From the NCBI RefSeq assembly GCF_003094615.1, contig NZ_QDKO01000009.1, positions 1 through 64,000 on the forward strand: a stretch of DNA of 64,000 nt, in the 5' to 3' direction. Position numbers and translations under genes: made by a program. This document shows, piece after piece, positions 28,155 to 40,272 of this stretch (positions are counted from its first letter, which is position 1; each line of letters opens with the position of its first letter). Source of the stretch: Caulobacter radicis (GTDB taxonomy: Bacteria > Pseudomonadota > Alphaproteobacteria > Caulobacterales > Caulobacteraceae). The notes under the pieces are model-generated. The model did not search any database, was not told where the DNA came from, and was given only the letters and a program-made list of their open reading frames with translations.

Positions 28155-29483
28155 ATGGCTTCGAAGGTGCAAGACATTCTGCGGCGGCCCCGGGGCCTGA
28201 TCGGCCGCTCCATCCTGGTGGTGGCGGCGATCGTGTTCGTTCAGCTGGCGGCCAGCGTCGCCTTCTACCAGGCGATCGACCGCCAGACCCTGCGCGAGGA
28301 CCACGCCCGCCGCATCGCCGAACTGCTGGTGGTGGGCGACCGCGTCAGCCGCCTGGCCCAGGCCGACCTCGACCAGGTGATGACCTCCCGCTACCTCGAG
28401 GCCGAGGTCGTCTCCGCCCCACCGCAGGCGCCGTCCCAGGCCCGCGCCCAGACCGGCGAGGCCGACGCCATCATCCGCTATGTCCGCCAGTGGGAGCCGG
28501 CCCTGGCCAGGCGTCCCCTGCGCCTGTGGTCGGAGGACCAGTCGGACGGCGGCCGCGACCTGGTCGGCGCCATGGGCCTGTCCGACGGCCGCTGGCTGTC
28601 GTTCCGCTCGCGCCACTTCCCGCGCCCCTGGCCGATCGCCCTGCGCGCGGTGGCCACGACCCTGGCCTTCTCCCTGGCCTGCGTGGCGCTGGGGGCCTAC
28701 GCCCTGCGCCAGCTGGGCGAGCCGCTGCGCCGCCTGGCCGAGGCCGCCGGCCGGGTGGGCGAGGGCCCGCCCCAGCCGGTCGTCGTCGAGGGGCCCACGG
28801 ACCTGGCCGAGCTCGGCCGCGCCTTCAACGACATGCAGCAGCGCATCACCGGCCTGATCGAGGACCAGGCCCGGGCCATGGAGGCGCTCAGCCACGACCT
28901 GCGCACGCCGCTGGCCCGCCTGAAGCTGGCGTCGGACTATGTCGAGCCCGAGGACATCCGCGCCATGGTCGGCGGCAATGTCGACGAGCTGGAGGAGATG
29001 CTGCGCTCGCTGTCGGCCTGGCTGCGCGCCCAGCACGCCGCCAGCACCGCCGAGAGCGTCGACCTGCCGGCCCTCGTGCGCGCGGTGATCGCCCGCTGGC
29101 CCAAGCTCGCTCGCTACGAGGGTCCCAAGAGCCTGATCGTCAGCACCCACCGCGACCCGCTGGAGCAGGCCCTGATCCGCCTCGTCGACAACGCCGTGCG
29201 CTTCGGCGGCAAGGCCAAGGTGCGGCTCGTCGCTGACGATCCCGAAGGTCCCCGCATCGAGGTGCTCGACCAGGGCCCGGGCCTGACCGACGAGGTGCTG
29301 GCCCGCATCTACGAGCCCTTCTTCCGTGGCGACGCCGCCCGCGCCCGCGACACCGGCGGCTTTGGCCTGGGCATCCCCACCGCCGACCGCCTGCTCAAGC
29401 GCTTCGGCGGCCGCCTCCAGATCGCCAACCGCGACGGCGGCGGCGTGACCGCCAGCGTCTGGCCGCCGGCGGGGGAGGGGTAG
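28155..29483 (+). CDS. Sensor histidine kinase (EnvZ-like)
   Basis: A 442-residue kinase. Membrane segments near residues 18-40 and 160-180 enclose a periplasmic sensor. HAMP (about 180-235) leads to HisKA with the acceptor His in ALSHDLRTPLARLKLA near 250, and HATPase has the N box RLVDNAVRFGG, G1 DQGPGL and G2 GGFGLGIP. The ATG at 28155 is preferred; a TTG six bases before is possible. No response regulator gene is adjacent, so it is an orphan. It is divergent from the chemoreceptor gene. Confidence 0.92.
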   Translation: MASKVQDILRRPRGLIGRSILVVAAIVFVQLAASVAFYQAIDRQTLREDHARRIAELLVVGDRVSRLAQADLDQVMTSRYLEAEVVSAPPQAPSQARAQTGEADAIIRYVRQWEPALARRPLRLWSEDQSDGGRDLVGAMGLSDGRWLSFRSRHFPRPWPIALRAVATTLAFSLACVALGAYALRQLGEPLRRLAEAAGRVGEGPPQPVVVEGPTDLAELGRAFNDMQQRITGLIEDQARAMEALSHDLRTPLARLKLASDYVEPEDIRAMVGGNVDELEEMLRSLSAWLRAQHAASTAESVDLPALVRAVIARWPKLARYEGPKSLIVSTHRDPLEQALIRLVDNAVRFGGKAKVRLVADDPEGPRIEVLDQGPGLTDEVLARIYEPFFRGDAARARDTGGFGLGIPTADRLLKRFGGRLQIANRDGGGVTASVWPPAGEG

Positions 29484-29485
29484 GG

Positions 29486-31489
29486 CTAAGGCATCGTCAC
29501 GCCGTCGGCGACGTAGAGCAGCAGCTGCTCCGAGTTGACGGACTTGCGCCTGACGGACCCGCTGGGCAGGTCGATGACGTAGTCCGGCTCGCCCGCGCCC
29601 CGCCGCACCGCGACGCCCTGGCCGGGCAGCAGCTCGACCGTCCAGGCCCTGTATCCGGCCGGCGGCTTCAGCGGGTAGCGCGTGAGGGCCTCGGCGCTCA
29701 AGGCCGGGGCGGTCTGGCCGCCGAAGGTGCTGCCGGAAAAGGCCAGCACGAGACGGAGGGGCGACCCGCCCTCGTTGCGCAGGTGAAGGTCGATGGTGTC
29801 CTTTGGGCGGACCGATCGATAGCGCCACCAGCCCTTGCCGCCCATCTCGGGTCGCAGGGCCATCGTCTCGCGCCACGGCGCGCCGTTCTCGGCGCCCCGC
29901 CACATCCGCTCGGCGGCGGCCTGCAGCCGGGCCGCCCGCGCGGCCTCGTCCTTCAGCCGGCCGCCCTCGGCCATCACGACCCCGTTCGCGATCACGAAGG
30001 CCAGGTCGCGCCCCGAGACGCTGTTGACCAGCATGTCGGCCATGTTCCGTTCGGCCAGCATCGGCGTGGCGCCCAGGCTGCGGCGGTCGACCAGCAGGAT
30101 GTCGGCGTCCTTGCCCCGCTCGAGCGAACCGGCGCTTGCGCCCAGGCCCGCCGCCTCGGCGCCGTTCAGCGTGGCGGCGCGCAGCCAGAACCAGGCGTCC
30201 AGCCCCGCCGTGGTCTCGGCCGACAGCGTGCCCACCTTCTGCAACAGCGCCGCCGTCCGCAGGGCGTCGAACATGCTGATCCGGTCGTTGCTGGCCGCGC
30301 CGTCGGTCCCGAGGGTGACCGGCACGCCGGCCTTGGCGTAGGCCAGGATCGGAGAGACGCCCGACGACAGGTACATGTTGGATTCCGGATTGTGCGACAC
30401 CGCCGCGCGATGCTTGGCCAGCAGCGCGACATCGGCGGCGGTCGGCCAGACGCTATGGATCGAGAGGAAGCCGTCGAGCGCGCCCCAGTCCTCCAGCAGC
30501 GCGAACGGCCGGGGCGGGTCGAAGTCGGCCAGGGCTCCAAGCGCCTGCTGCTCCACGGGCGTCAACGGCTGGTTGGGAACCGTGTTGGCGCGCAGCCAGG
30601 CGGCGCGTCGGGCCATCTCCAGATAACCGTTCGAGGCCGACAGGGGCGGACGGCTGACGATCGCGCCCAGCAGCCGCTGGTCGTGAGCCGACAGGGCCTC
30701 TCCGCCGCCGGTCTCGGCCCAGTAGTCGGCGAGCTTCTTCTGGAAGTCGCGGGCTTCGGCGAGGTTCTCCATCTCGTGCTCGGTGAGCGGCAGGCCCATC
30801 CGCCGGCCCGTGATCACGCCGTCGTAGACCGACGGCAGCGACATGAACGACAGCGGGCCAAAGCCCATGAAGATCCTGTGCTTTGGGCCGGCCGCCGCGC
30901 TCAGCGCGGCCAGCTGCCGTTCGTGCAGCGCGGGGGGCAGGAACGCGGCCTGCCGCCACCAGACGACCCCGCCGTCGATGTTGTTGTCCTTCAGCGCCGC
31001 CAGCACGGCCGGCGTCGCGTCTTCCCGGAAGTTGATCGAGGCGAAGTCGACCAGAGTCGTCGTGCCGCCCAGCAGGGCCTCGCCGGCGGCCGCGTCGGTC
31101 AGGGCCCGCACGTCGGCGCCGTCGGCGTAATGGGCGGACCGGTAGACCAGCCCGGCCCATTGCTGGAGCGAGCTCGTCGGCGCGATGCTGCGCGCCACGT
31201 GCTGCCACAGGTGGGTGTGGGTGTTCACGAAGCCCGGGAGGGCCACGAGGTTGGTCCCGTCGATCTCGCGCGCCGCCGCCGGCGTCGGGCCGGTCGGGCG
31301 GGTCGGGACGATCGCGATGATGCGTCCCCCCTGCACCAGGATGTCCTGTTTCGTCAGGAACTGGCTCTTCCTGACGTCCGTAACCGTCACGTTGCGGATC
31401 ACCAGGTCCGGCGCGGCTCGCGCCTGCGTCCCGCCGAGGATCACGGCCACGCCGATGGCGAGCGCCGCCAGGAGCGAGTTTTGCGACAT
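29486..31489 (-). CDS. Exported metal-dependent amidohydrolase
   Basis: A 667-residue protein. It has a Sec signal (SLLAALAIGVAVILGGTQARA), then a cytosine-deaminase/TRZ-like amidohydrolase barrel: first metal site HTHLWQH near residue 95, a later His in SIHSVW, a His in AAVSHNPESN, and the Asp in TLGTDGAASNDRISMF. A C-terminal beta-rich extension of about 130 residues follows. GGAGGG sits five bases before the ATG at 31489. Deamination or hydrolysis of a ring compound is likely; the substrate is unknown. It is divergent from a LOG-like gene with a palindrome between them. Confidence 0.85.
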   Translation of the reverse strand: MSQNSLLAALAIGVAVILGGTQARAAPDLVIRNVTVTDVRKSQFLTKQDILVQGGRIIAIVPTRPTGPTPAAAREIDGTNLVALPGFVNTHTHLWQHVARSIAPTSSLQQWAGLVYRSAHYADGADVRALTDAAAGEALLGGTTTLVDFASINFREDATPAVLAALKDNNIDGGVVWWRQAAFLPPALHERQLAALSAAAGPKHRIFMGFGPLSFMSLPSVYDGVITGRRMGLPLTEHEMENLAEARDFQKKLADYWAETGGGEALSAHDQRLLGAIVSRPPLSASNGYLEMARRAAWLRANTVPNQPLTPVEQQALGALADFDPPRPFALLEDWGALDGFLSIHSVWPTAADVALLAKHRAAVSHNPESNMYLSSGVSPILAYAKAGVPVTLGTDGAASNDRISMFDALRTAALLQKVGTLSAETTAGLDAWFWLRAATLNGAEAAGLGASAGSLERGKDADILLVDRRSLGATPMLAERNMADMLVNSVSGRDLAFVIANGVVMAEGGRLKDEAARAARLQAAAERMWRGAENGAPWRETMALRPEMGGKGWWRYRSVRPKDTIDLHLRNEGGSPLRLVLAFSGSTFGGQTAPALSAEALTRYPLKPPAGYRAWTVELLPGQGVAVRRGAGEPDYVIDLPSGSVRRKSVNSEQLLLYVADGVTMP

Positions 31490-31514
31490 TGCACCCTCCA
31501 AGATTGTATTATGA

Positions 31515-31527
31515 ATAACGTCGTTAT
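31515..31527. promoter_or_regulatory. 13-base palindrome ATAACGTCGTTAT in a divergent promoter region
   Basis: Six-base perfect arms around a central T, in an AT-rich patch between the amidohydrolase start (31489) and the LOG-like start (31569). A likely operator; the cognate factor is not identified. Confidence 0.5.
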
Positions 31528-31568
31528 ACGAGTGTGTCGCCTGCTCATTGCAGCGCTTGGGGGTGGCG

Positions 31569-32663
31569 ATGTCCTACGAACCGCGTGACGCGCTCTATGC
31601 GCGCGACGACCTGCTGGCCGGCCTGGACCGGGCCAATCCGATCGGCTTCTTCGAGACCTTCGACCTGCGCGCCTTCCGGACCTTCGTGAAGGACGGCGGC
31701 GCGACGGCGGCCACGCGCGACGTCCGCGAGGCCCAGGCCCGGCACGACGCCTCCATCGCCGACGCCCTGCGCGTGTGGCTCGAGGCCGAGCGCCCCCGAC
31801 TGGTCGGGGTGATGGGCGGGCACAAGCTGACCCGCGCCGAGCCGGCCTATGCGCGCGTGGCCGAACTGGCGCGCACCCTGACCCGCGAGGGGTTCCTGGT
31901 CGTCACCGGCGGCGGCCCGGGCGCGATGGAGGCCGCGCATCTGGGCGCATTGCTGGCGTCGGGCGACGACGCCCTGCTGGGCCAGGCCCTGGCGCTGCTC
32001 GCGCCCAGCGCCGCCCTGCCCAACCTCATCGACCTGGTCGGCGAGGACGGCCAGGTTCGCCCGGGACGCGAGGGCGACCTGAAGGCTGCCCATCTGTGGC
32101 TGGACGCGGCCCTGAAGGTTCTGGACATCGCGCCGGCGGATCCGGGACGCAGCCTGGCGATCCCCACCTGGCTCTACGGCCAGGAGCCGACGATGCCGTT
32201 CGCCACCGCCTACGCCAAGTATTTCCAGAACAGCATCCGCGAAGAGGCGCTGGTCACCGAGGCGAGGGCCGGGATCATCTATGCGCGGGGCGGCGGCGGG
32301 ACGATCCGCGAGATCTTCCAGGACGTGGAGCAGAACTACTATGCGCCGAGCGCGGCGTTGTTCACGCCGATGATCTTCTACGATGGCGACGGATACTGGC
32401 AGCGGCCGGCGATCTACGGCGCGGATGGCAAGGTCCAGAGCCCGGGCATACGCCTCGACGTGGTGCTGCCCGACATCGTCCGGTTCGCCAGGGCGTCGCG
32501 CAAGGATGCCGGCAGCTGCCTGGCGAAGCTGGCCTTCACCACCGACACGCCCGGTATTCTCGACCTGCTGAACGAGCATGCGCCGGTCGCCGAGAAGGCG
32601 ATGAAGGCCCTGCTGTCCAACCCCGTCGAGAGCCTGGCGCGGGCGAGGTGGAACCGCGGGTGA
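31569..32663 (+). CDS. LOG-like Rossmann-fold nucleotide-binding protein
   Basis: A 364-residue protein. The segments GVMGGHKLTR and VVTGGGPGAMEAAHLGAL match the nucleotide-binding loops of the LOG/TIGR00730 family (cytokinin riboside phosphoribohydrolase-like). The catalytic PGGxGTxxE motif appears as ARGGGGTIREIFQ. It is longer than typical LOG proteins (about 200 residues), with an extra N-terminal helical region and an inserted segment in the middle. No partner is evident. The ATG at 31569 is preceded by a G-rich site. Confidence 0.72.
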   Translation: MSYEPRDALYARDDLLAGLDRANPIGFFETFDLRAFRTFVKDGGATAATRDVREAQARHDASIADALRVWLEAERPRLVGVMGGHKLTRAEPAYARVAELARTLTREGFLVVTGGGPGAMEAAHLGALLASGDDALLGQALALLAPSAALPNLIDLVGEDGQVRPGREGDLKAAHLWLDAALKVLDIAPADPGRSLAIPTWLYGQEPTMPFATAYAKYFQNSIREEALVTEARAGIIYARGGGGTIREIFQDVEQNYYAPSAALFTPMIFYDGDGYWQRPAIYGADGKVQSPGIRLDVVLPDIVRFARASRKDAGSCLAKLAFTTDTPGILDLLNEHAPVAEKAMKALLSNPVESLARARWNRG

Positions 32664-32673
32664 GGCGTCCTTC

Positions 32674-33414
32674 CTAAGCGCTCCACCCGCCGTCGATCGT
32701 CAGGGCCGCGCCCGTCACGTAGCCCGCGTCCGGTCCGGCCAGCCATGCGACCAGGCCCGCGACCTCGCTCGCCTCGCCGATGCGGCCCAGCGGCAGGCGG
32801 GGGGTGAGGTAGTCCATCAGGTCGGCGGTCATGTCGGTGGCTATGGGGCCGGGCTGGACGGTGTTGACGGTGATCTTGCGGGGCGCGAAGTCGAGGGCCG
32901 CGCCGCGCGCCAGTTGGGCGACGGCGGCCTTGGTCATGGCGTAGACGCTGGAGCCGGGCGTGCCGATCCGCTCGGCGGTGTTGCTGCCGATGACGATCAC
33001 CCGGCCGCCGTCCGTCAGGTGCGGGGCGGCGTAGTGGATGGCCGCGAACACGCCGCGCACATTGACCGCCAGCATGTGGTCGAAGTCGGCCAGGGCGAAC
33101 TGGTCGATGGTCCCGGCCTTCAGCACCCCGGCGTTGACCACCAGCACCCCCAGCTGGCCAAAGCGCGTCACGGCGGCCTCGATGGCCGCGCGCACGGCGC
33201 CTGGGTCGGCGCTGTCGGCCTGGAGGGCCAGGGCCGTTCCGCCGGCCGCCTCGACCTCGCCGGCCAGGGCGGCGGCGGGGCCGGGCGAGGCGGCGTAGGT
33301 GAAGGCCGTGGGGCGGCCCTCGGCGGCCAGGCGGCGCACGATCGCCGCCCCCATGCCGCGCGAGCCGCCCAGCACCAGGGCCGGGGAGCGGGGAGTGAAG
33401 CTGTTGTCGGTCAT
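32674..33414 (-). CDS. Short-chain dehydrogenase/reductase
   Basis: A 246-residue SDR with the cofactor-binding LGGSRGMGAAIVRRLA, the NAG motif in VVNAGVLKAG, the catalytic Ser (VIGSNTAERI) and YxxxK (YAMTKAAVAQLA), and the C-terminal GYVTGAALTIDGGWSA. The ATG at 33414 was chosen because the upstream frame is regulatory DNA and GAGG lies upstream. It is divergent from a TetR gene with paired operators between them, a standard arrangement in which the regulator represses itself and the reductase. Confidence 0.93.
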   Translation of the reverse strand: MTDNSFTPRSPALVLGGSRGMGAAIVRRLAAEGRPTAFTYAASPGPAAALAGEVEAAGGTALALQADSADPGAVRAAIEAAVTRFGQLGVLVVNAGVLKAGTIDQFALADFDHMLAVNVRGVFAAIHYAAPHLTDGGRVIVIGSNTAERIGTPGSSVYAMTKAAVAQLARGAALDFAPRKITVNTVQPGPIATDMTADLMDYLTPRLPLGRIGEASEVAGLVAWLAGPDAGYVTGAALTIDGGWSA

Positions 33415-33427
33415 CTCGGAAACCTCG

Positions 33428-33449
33428 TTATGGACTGATTGGTCCATAA
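33428..33449. promoter_or_regulatory. Operator 1 of the TetR/SDR divergent region
   Basis: Perfect 8-base arms TTATGGAC / GTCCATAA with a 6-base spacer, 13 bases from the SDR start codon. It shares the TGGAC-TGAT-YG-RTCCA pattern with operator 2. Confidence 0.7.
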
Positions 33450-33483
33450 CCTGTTCATTCCGGATCGATCGGTCAAGAATAAT

Positions 33484-33503
33484 TCTGGACTGATCGATCC
33501 AGA
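33484..33503. promoter_or_regulatory. Operator 2 of the TetR/SDR divergent region
   Basis: Arms TCTGGA / TCCAGA in the same spacing and core as operator 1, 16 bases before the TetR ATG. A degenerate third site, around CGGATCGATCGGTC, lies between them. Confidence 0.65.
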
Positions 33504-33519
33504 TCGCTAGGATGCGACC

Positions 33520-34092
33520 ATGGCCAGACCTTCGGAATTCGATCGCGACGAGGCGATCGCCAGCGCGATCAGGGTGTTCGCCCGCCACGGCTACGAGGCC
33601 GCCTCGACCAGCGACCTGATCGAGGGCATGGGCATCGGCCGCCAGAGCCTCTACGGCGCGTTCGGCGACAAGCGCCGGCTGTTCCTGGAGGCCCTGCGCC
33701 GCTACTCGGACGGTTCGCTGGCGCTGATGAACGAGGCGCTGGCCGGCGGCTCGCCGCGCGAGGCCATCGAGGCGGCGCTGCTCGTGGGCCTGGGCGACGC
33801 CGAAGACCTGGAGACCGGCTGCCTGGGCGTCGGCTCGATCGTCGAGTTCAGCCGCACCGACGCCGAGGTCAACGCCCTCAACGACGCCGCCGCCACCCTG
33901 GTCGTGGCCGCCTTCGCAGCCCGGGTGAAGGACGGGATCGCGGCGGGCGCGTTCGACCCCGGCCTCGACCCGCAGGCCGCCGGCCGCATGCTGCTGACCT
34001 TGCGCTCGGGCCTCAAGGTCGCCGCGCGCGGCGGCGCGGGCGAAGACGAACTGCGCCAGGCCGCCCGTCTGGCGCTGCGGGGGCTGAGCTAG
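33520..34092 (+). CDS. TetR-family transcriptional regulator
   Basis: A 190-residue repressor. The N-terminal helix-turn-helix is typical (ASTSDLIEGMGIGRQSLYGAFGDK split across residues 26-50), and the C-terminal helical domain matches the TetR_C type seen in the AcrR-like group that controls dehydrogenases. GLGDAEDLETGCLGVGSIVEF may form part of the ligand pocket. It is divergent from the SDR gene, and two matching operators overlap both promoters, so autoregulation is likely. Confidence 0.92.
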   Translation: MARPSEFDRDEAIASAIRVFARHGYEAASTSDLIEGMGIGRQSLYGAFGDKRRLFLEALRRYSDGSLALMNEALAGGSPREAIEAALLVGLGDAEDLETGCLGVGSIVEFSRTDAEVNALNDAAATLVVAAFAARVKDGIAAGAFDPGLDPQAAGRMLLTLRSGLKVAARGGAGEDELRQAARLALRGLS

Positions 34093-34167
34093 GGGCTGGC
34101 GCCTTGTTGTGCCAGGCTCTCTCCATGGTAGAGCTGCTGCCGCATGTCAGCAGGGGGATGGGGCGCT

Positions 34168-34575
34168 ATGGGATTTCGGGTTTTGGCGGTCGTCGGCGCA
34201 GGCGTATTGGCGGCGGCGTCTCAAAGCATCTCTGCGCAGCCTGCCGCAAACGCGTCGGGTGGCGCTGATCCGGCCAGGGTCTGCCGGGCCGCCATCGCCG
34301 CGCTGATGGGACGCGATCCGGCGATCATCAAGGTCGTGCGGTCCGCGGGTGGCGTTGTCGATACCCGCTACGTCAGGCCCACGGACGGAACCGTCTGGAA
34401 GAACCGTTGTCGCATCAGTGGTAATCGCGTGGAGTGGGCGGCCTATCAGGGCGGCGCGCTCGGACGCTGGCGCAGCGAGGACGTCATTACCTATTCCGTT
34501 TCCGGCGGGCGTATTCGCGTCGTTGGCAGCAGCTATGGCGAGCAGATGTTCAACGAAATCTACACCGTACGCTAA
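34168..34575 (+). CDS. Small exported protein of unknown function
   Basis: A 135-residue protein with a signal peptide (GFRVLAVVGAGVLAAASQS, cleavage probably after ISA near residue 24). The mature domain has two cysteines (RVCRAA and NRCRIS), which could form a disulfide, and a beta-rich C-terminal half. The ATG at 34168 has a GGGGGATGGGG site upstream. Base composition is a little lower in GC than the neighbours. No family recognised. Confidence 0.6.
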   Translation: MGFRVLAVVGAGVLAAASQSISAQPAANASGGADPARVCRAAIAALMGRDPAIIKVVRSAGGVVDTRYVRPTDGTVWKNRCRISGNRVEWAAYQGGALGRWRSEDVITYSVSGGRIRVVGSSYGEQMFNEIYTVR

Positions 34576-34626
34576 GGCGCATTGAGGTCCGTTGAGGCCG
34601 GATCCTGGTGGCCACCATTTGTCACT

Positions 34627-34639
34627 TTTGTCTGACAAA
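34627..34639. promoter_or_regulatory. Palindromic operator TTTGTCTGACAAA upstream of the beta-galactosidase gene
   Basis: A perfect 6-base inverted repeat around a central T, centred 68 bases before the ATG. It contains the 11-mer also found before the GH127 gene. An extra half-site TTTGTCA lies about eight bases upstream. Confidence 0.6.
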
Positions 34640-34688
34640 TGAATCCGCCATGCTACTCATGACCGCCCGATCCAACGGGCGAGCGTGA

Positions 34689-37913
<3,225 letters not shown>

Positions 37914-37928
37914 CCGGCGCGTGAATCG

Positions 37929-37966
37929 ATCGCCAGGATATTCAATCCTGGCGATTTCAGCTTTTT
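37929..37966 (+). terminator. Rho-independent terminator after the beta-galactosidase gene
   Basis: A perfect 11-base stem ATCGCCAGGAT/ATCCTGGCGAT with loop ATTCA (37929-37955), followed by TTCAGCTTTTTC. Confidence 0.75.
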
Positions 37967-38059
37967 CAGCATCTACCTGCGCGCGACGGCTTGCCGTCGG
38001 CGGGGCGCCCTCTAGATTGCAATTGACGGGTGTAGGTTATCCCGGGGGGCTTTGAGTTC

Positions 38060-40225
38060 ATGAAAGTTGTTGTCGCGACGACCTATGCGACGTTCCCGCC
38101 GACTTCCGGCGCCGCGTTACGGAACTTCCACCTCTATCGGGAGATCGCCAGGCGTCACCCCGTGACGATCCTGGCCCTGGTCAAGCAGGACGCCGGAGCC
38201 CTGGACGCCGAGATCGCCCCGGGGCTGGTCGAACGCCGGATCCCGATCTCCGACGACCATCTCTGGGAAGAGCTGCGGCTGTGCGAGAAGGCCGACGGCC
38301 ACCAGGTGGGCGACTTCGCCGTCTCGCACCTGTTCCGCCTGACGCCGGCCTATGTCGAGGCGCTGAAGGCGGCCTGCGACGAGGCCGACGTGCTGGTCGC
38401 CAGCCACCCCCACCTGATCTACGCCCTGCGCCAGCTCAGCGACAAGCCGGTGGTCTACGAGGCGCCGGACGTCGAGATCGACCTGCGCCGCAGCCACCTG
38501 CCGCGCACCGCCGAAACCGAGCGGATGCTGGTCCGCATCGAGCAGACCGAGGCCCACTGCCTGGCCGAGGCCGACCTCGTCCTGGCCTGCAGCGAAGGCG
38601 ACCTGGAGCGGTTCGTCGAGCACTACGGCGCCGCGCGCGACAAGCTGCGGGTGGCCGAGAACGGTGTCGAGACCTGGCCCTTCGACCCGTCCCGCCATGC
38701 GCGCGCCGGGGCGCCGGGCGCGCGGCCGCGCTGCCTGTTCCTGGCCAGCTGGTCGCCGCCCAACATCGACGCGGCGCTGCTGCTGCTGGACATGGCCGCC
38801 GCGACGCCGCAGCTCGACTTCGTGCTGGCCGGCAGCGTCGCCCTCGCGCCCGAGGTCAACGCCGTCCCGCCGCCGCCCAACGTCCGCCTGGCGCCCCGCC
38901 TGTCCGACGAGGAGAAGCAGGCCGAGCTGGCGGGCGCCGACCTGGCGCTCAACCCGGTGACCAGCGGCTCGGGCAGCAACATCAAGATCCGCGAATACAT
39001 CGGCGCCGGCCTGCCGGTGCTGTCGACGCCGTTCGGGGCGCGGGGGCTGCCCGCGTCGGTCCGCGCCAACCTGGACTTCGCCGAGGTCGAGGACTTCGCC
39101 GCGGCCCTGGTCGCCCTGGCCGCGCGGTCCCCGGCCGAACGCGAAAGCCGCGCCCGCGCCGCGCGCGAGGACCTGCTGGCCGTGCTGTCCTGGGAGCGGG
39201 TGGGGGCCCGCGCGGCCGACGACATCGCGACGATGATGGCGTCACGCCCGCGACCCGCCGACGACAAGGTCGCGGTGGTCATCCCGATGTATAACGCCGC
39301 GTCCTACATCGAGGAGACGATCCGCTCGGCGCTCGACCAGACCCATCGCGACCTCGAGGTCGTGGTGGTCGACGACGGCTCGACGGACGGCTCGCCCGAC
39401 ATCGTCCGGCGGCTGGCGCGCGAGGATTCCCGGGTGCGCATGACGCATCACGGCGGCGGCCGCAACCGGGGCGTCAGCCGCACCATCGAGCTGGGCGTGC
39501 GCGCGGCCCGCGCCCCATTCATCGCCCTGCTCGACTCCGACGACGCCTTCGAGCCCGACAAGCTGCGGCTACAGCTCGAGGCCTTCCGAGCGCATCCCGA
39601 GGCCGTGCTCTGCCACACGCTCTGCACCGTCGTGTCGGAGGACGACCCGGCCCTGGCGGCCAGCGCCGAAGCCTATTTCAACCACGTGCCCAGCGCGCCG
39701 TTCTACGATCCGATGGCCGAGCCGACGGCCTTCACCCGCATGAACGTGCTGACCTCCAGCGCGCTGATCCGGACCGCGACCTTCAAGCGCACCCCGTTCT
39801 CGGGCGAGCAGTTCTGGCAGAACGAGGACTACACGATCGTCACCCTGCTGGGCTCGCGCGGGTGGTTCGTGCACCTGCCGCGCCGGCTGGCGCGCTATCG
39901 GATCCATCCCAAGTCCTACACCGCCCAGCACCTGACCTCGCCGCTGAAGCACGTGCACGCCATTGTCGAAGGCGTGGTCATGCTGGCCGTGCGGCTGGAA
40001 GGCGAGGCGCTGAAGGCCGCCGCGAGCAAGCATCTGCAGGACGCCGTCGACCTGCTGCGCGGCCACTATCAGGACGACGCCCTGCGCGACCCGCCGCCGC
40101 CTCCTCCGCCTCCCCCTCCGCCGCCTCCGCCTCCGCCCCCGCCGCCGTCGGTGGCGAGGCGGGTGCTGAACCGGCTGGTGCTGATCGTGCGGCTGCTGTT
40201 GCCGATTCCGATCCGCGGCCTCTGA
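38060..40225 (+). CDS. Two-domain glycosyltransferase (GT4-like plus GT2) with polyproline linker
   Basis: A 721-residue protein. Residues 1-390 form a GT-B, GT4-like domain (FPPTSGAALRNFHLYREIA; GSGSNIKIREYIGAGLPVL). Residues about 400-660 form a GT-A, GT2 domain (VAVVIPMYNAASYIEETI; VVDDGSTDGSPDIV; LLDSDDAFEPDK). A run of 19 prolines (40091-40147, mixed CCG/CCT/CCC codons) then leads to a basic hydrophobic C-terminus (RLVLIVRLLLPIPI) that may touch the membrane. It probably adds two sugars of a surface glycan. The proline run should need EF-P for translation. Confidence 0.88.
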   Translation: MKVVVATTYATFPPTSGAALRNFHLYREIARRHPVTILALVKQDAGALDAEIAPGLVERRIPISDDHLWEELRLCEKADGHQVGDFAVSHLFRLTPAYVEALKAACDEADVLVASHPHLIYALRQLSDKPVVYEAPDVEIDLRRSHLPRTAETERMLVRIEQTEAHCLAEADLVLACSEGDLERFVEHYGAARDKLRVAENGVETWPFDPSRHARAGAPGARPRCLFLASWSPPNIDAALLLLDMAAATPQLDFVLAGSVALAPEVNAVPPPPNVRLAPRLSDEEKQAELAGADLALNPVTSGSGSNIKIREYIGAGLPVLSTPFGARGLPASVRANLDFAEVEDFAAALVALAARSPAERESRARAAREDLLAVLSWERVGARAADDIATMMASRPRPADDKVAVVIPMYNAASYIEETIRSALDQTHRDLEVVVVDDGSTDGSPDIVRRLAREDSRVRMTHHGGGRNRGVSRTIELGVRAARAPFIALLDSDDAFEPDKLRLQLEAFRAHPEAVLCHTLCTVVSEDDPALAASAEAYFNHVPSAPFYDPMAEPTAFTRMNVLTSSALIRTATFKRTPFSGEQFWQNEDYTIVTLLGSRGWFVHLPRRLARYRIHPKSYTAQHLTSPLKHVHAIVEGVVMLAVRLEGEALKAAASKHLQDAVDLLRGHYQDDALRDPPPPPPPPPPPPPPPPPPPSVARRVLNRLVLIVRLLLPIPIRGL

Positions 40226-40272
40226 CCGGCGCGAACGCGTCCTGGGCGACAAGTAGTGGAGTAGGGGGACAG

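Noticed and set aside
40091..40147. The proline run as a frameshift artefact or slipped repeat.
   Set aside because: Codons are mixed CCG/CCT/CCC, the frame is open on both sides, and the C-terminal tail is sensible, so it appears genuine.
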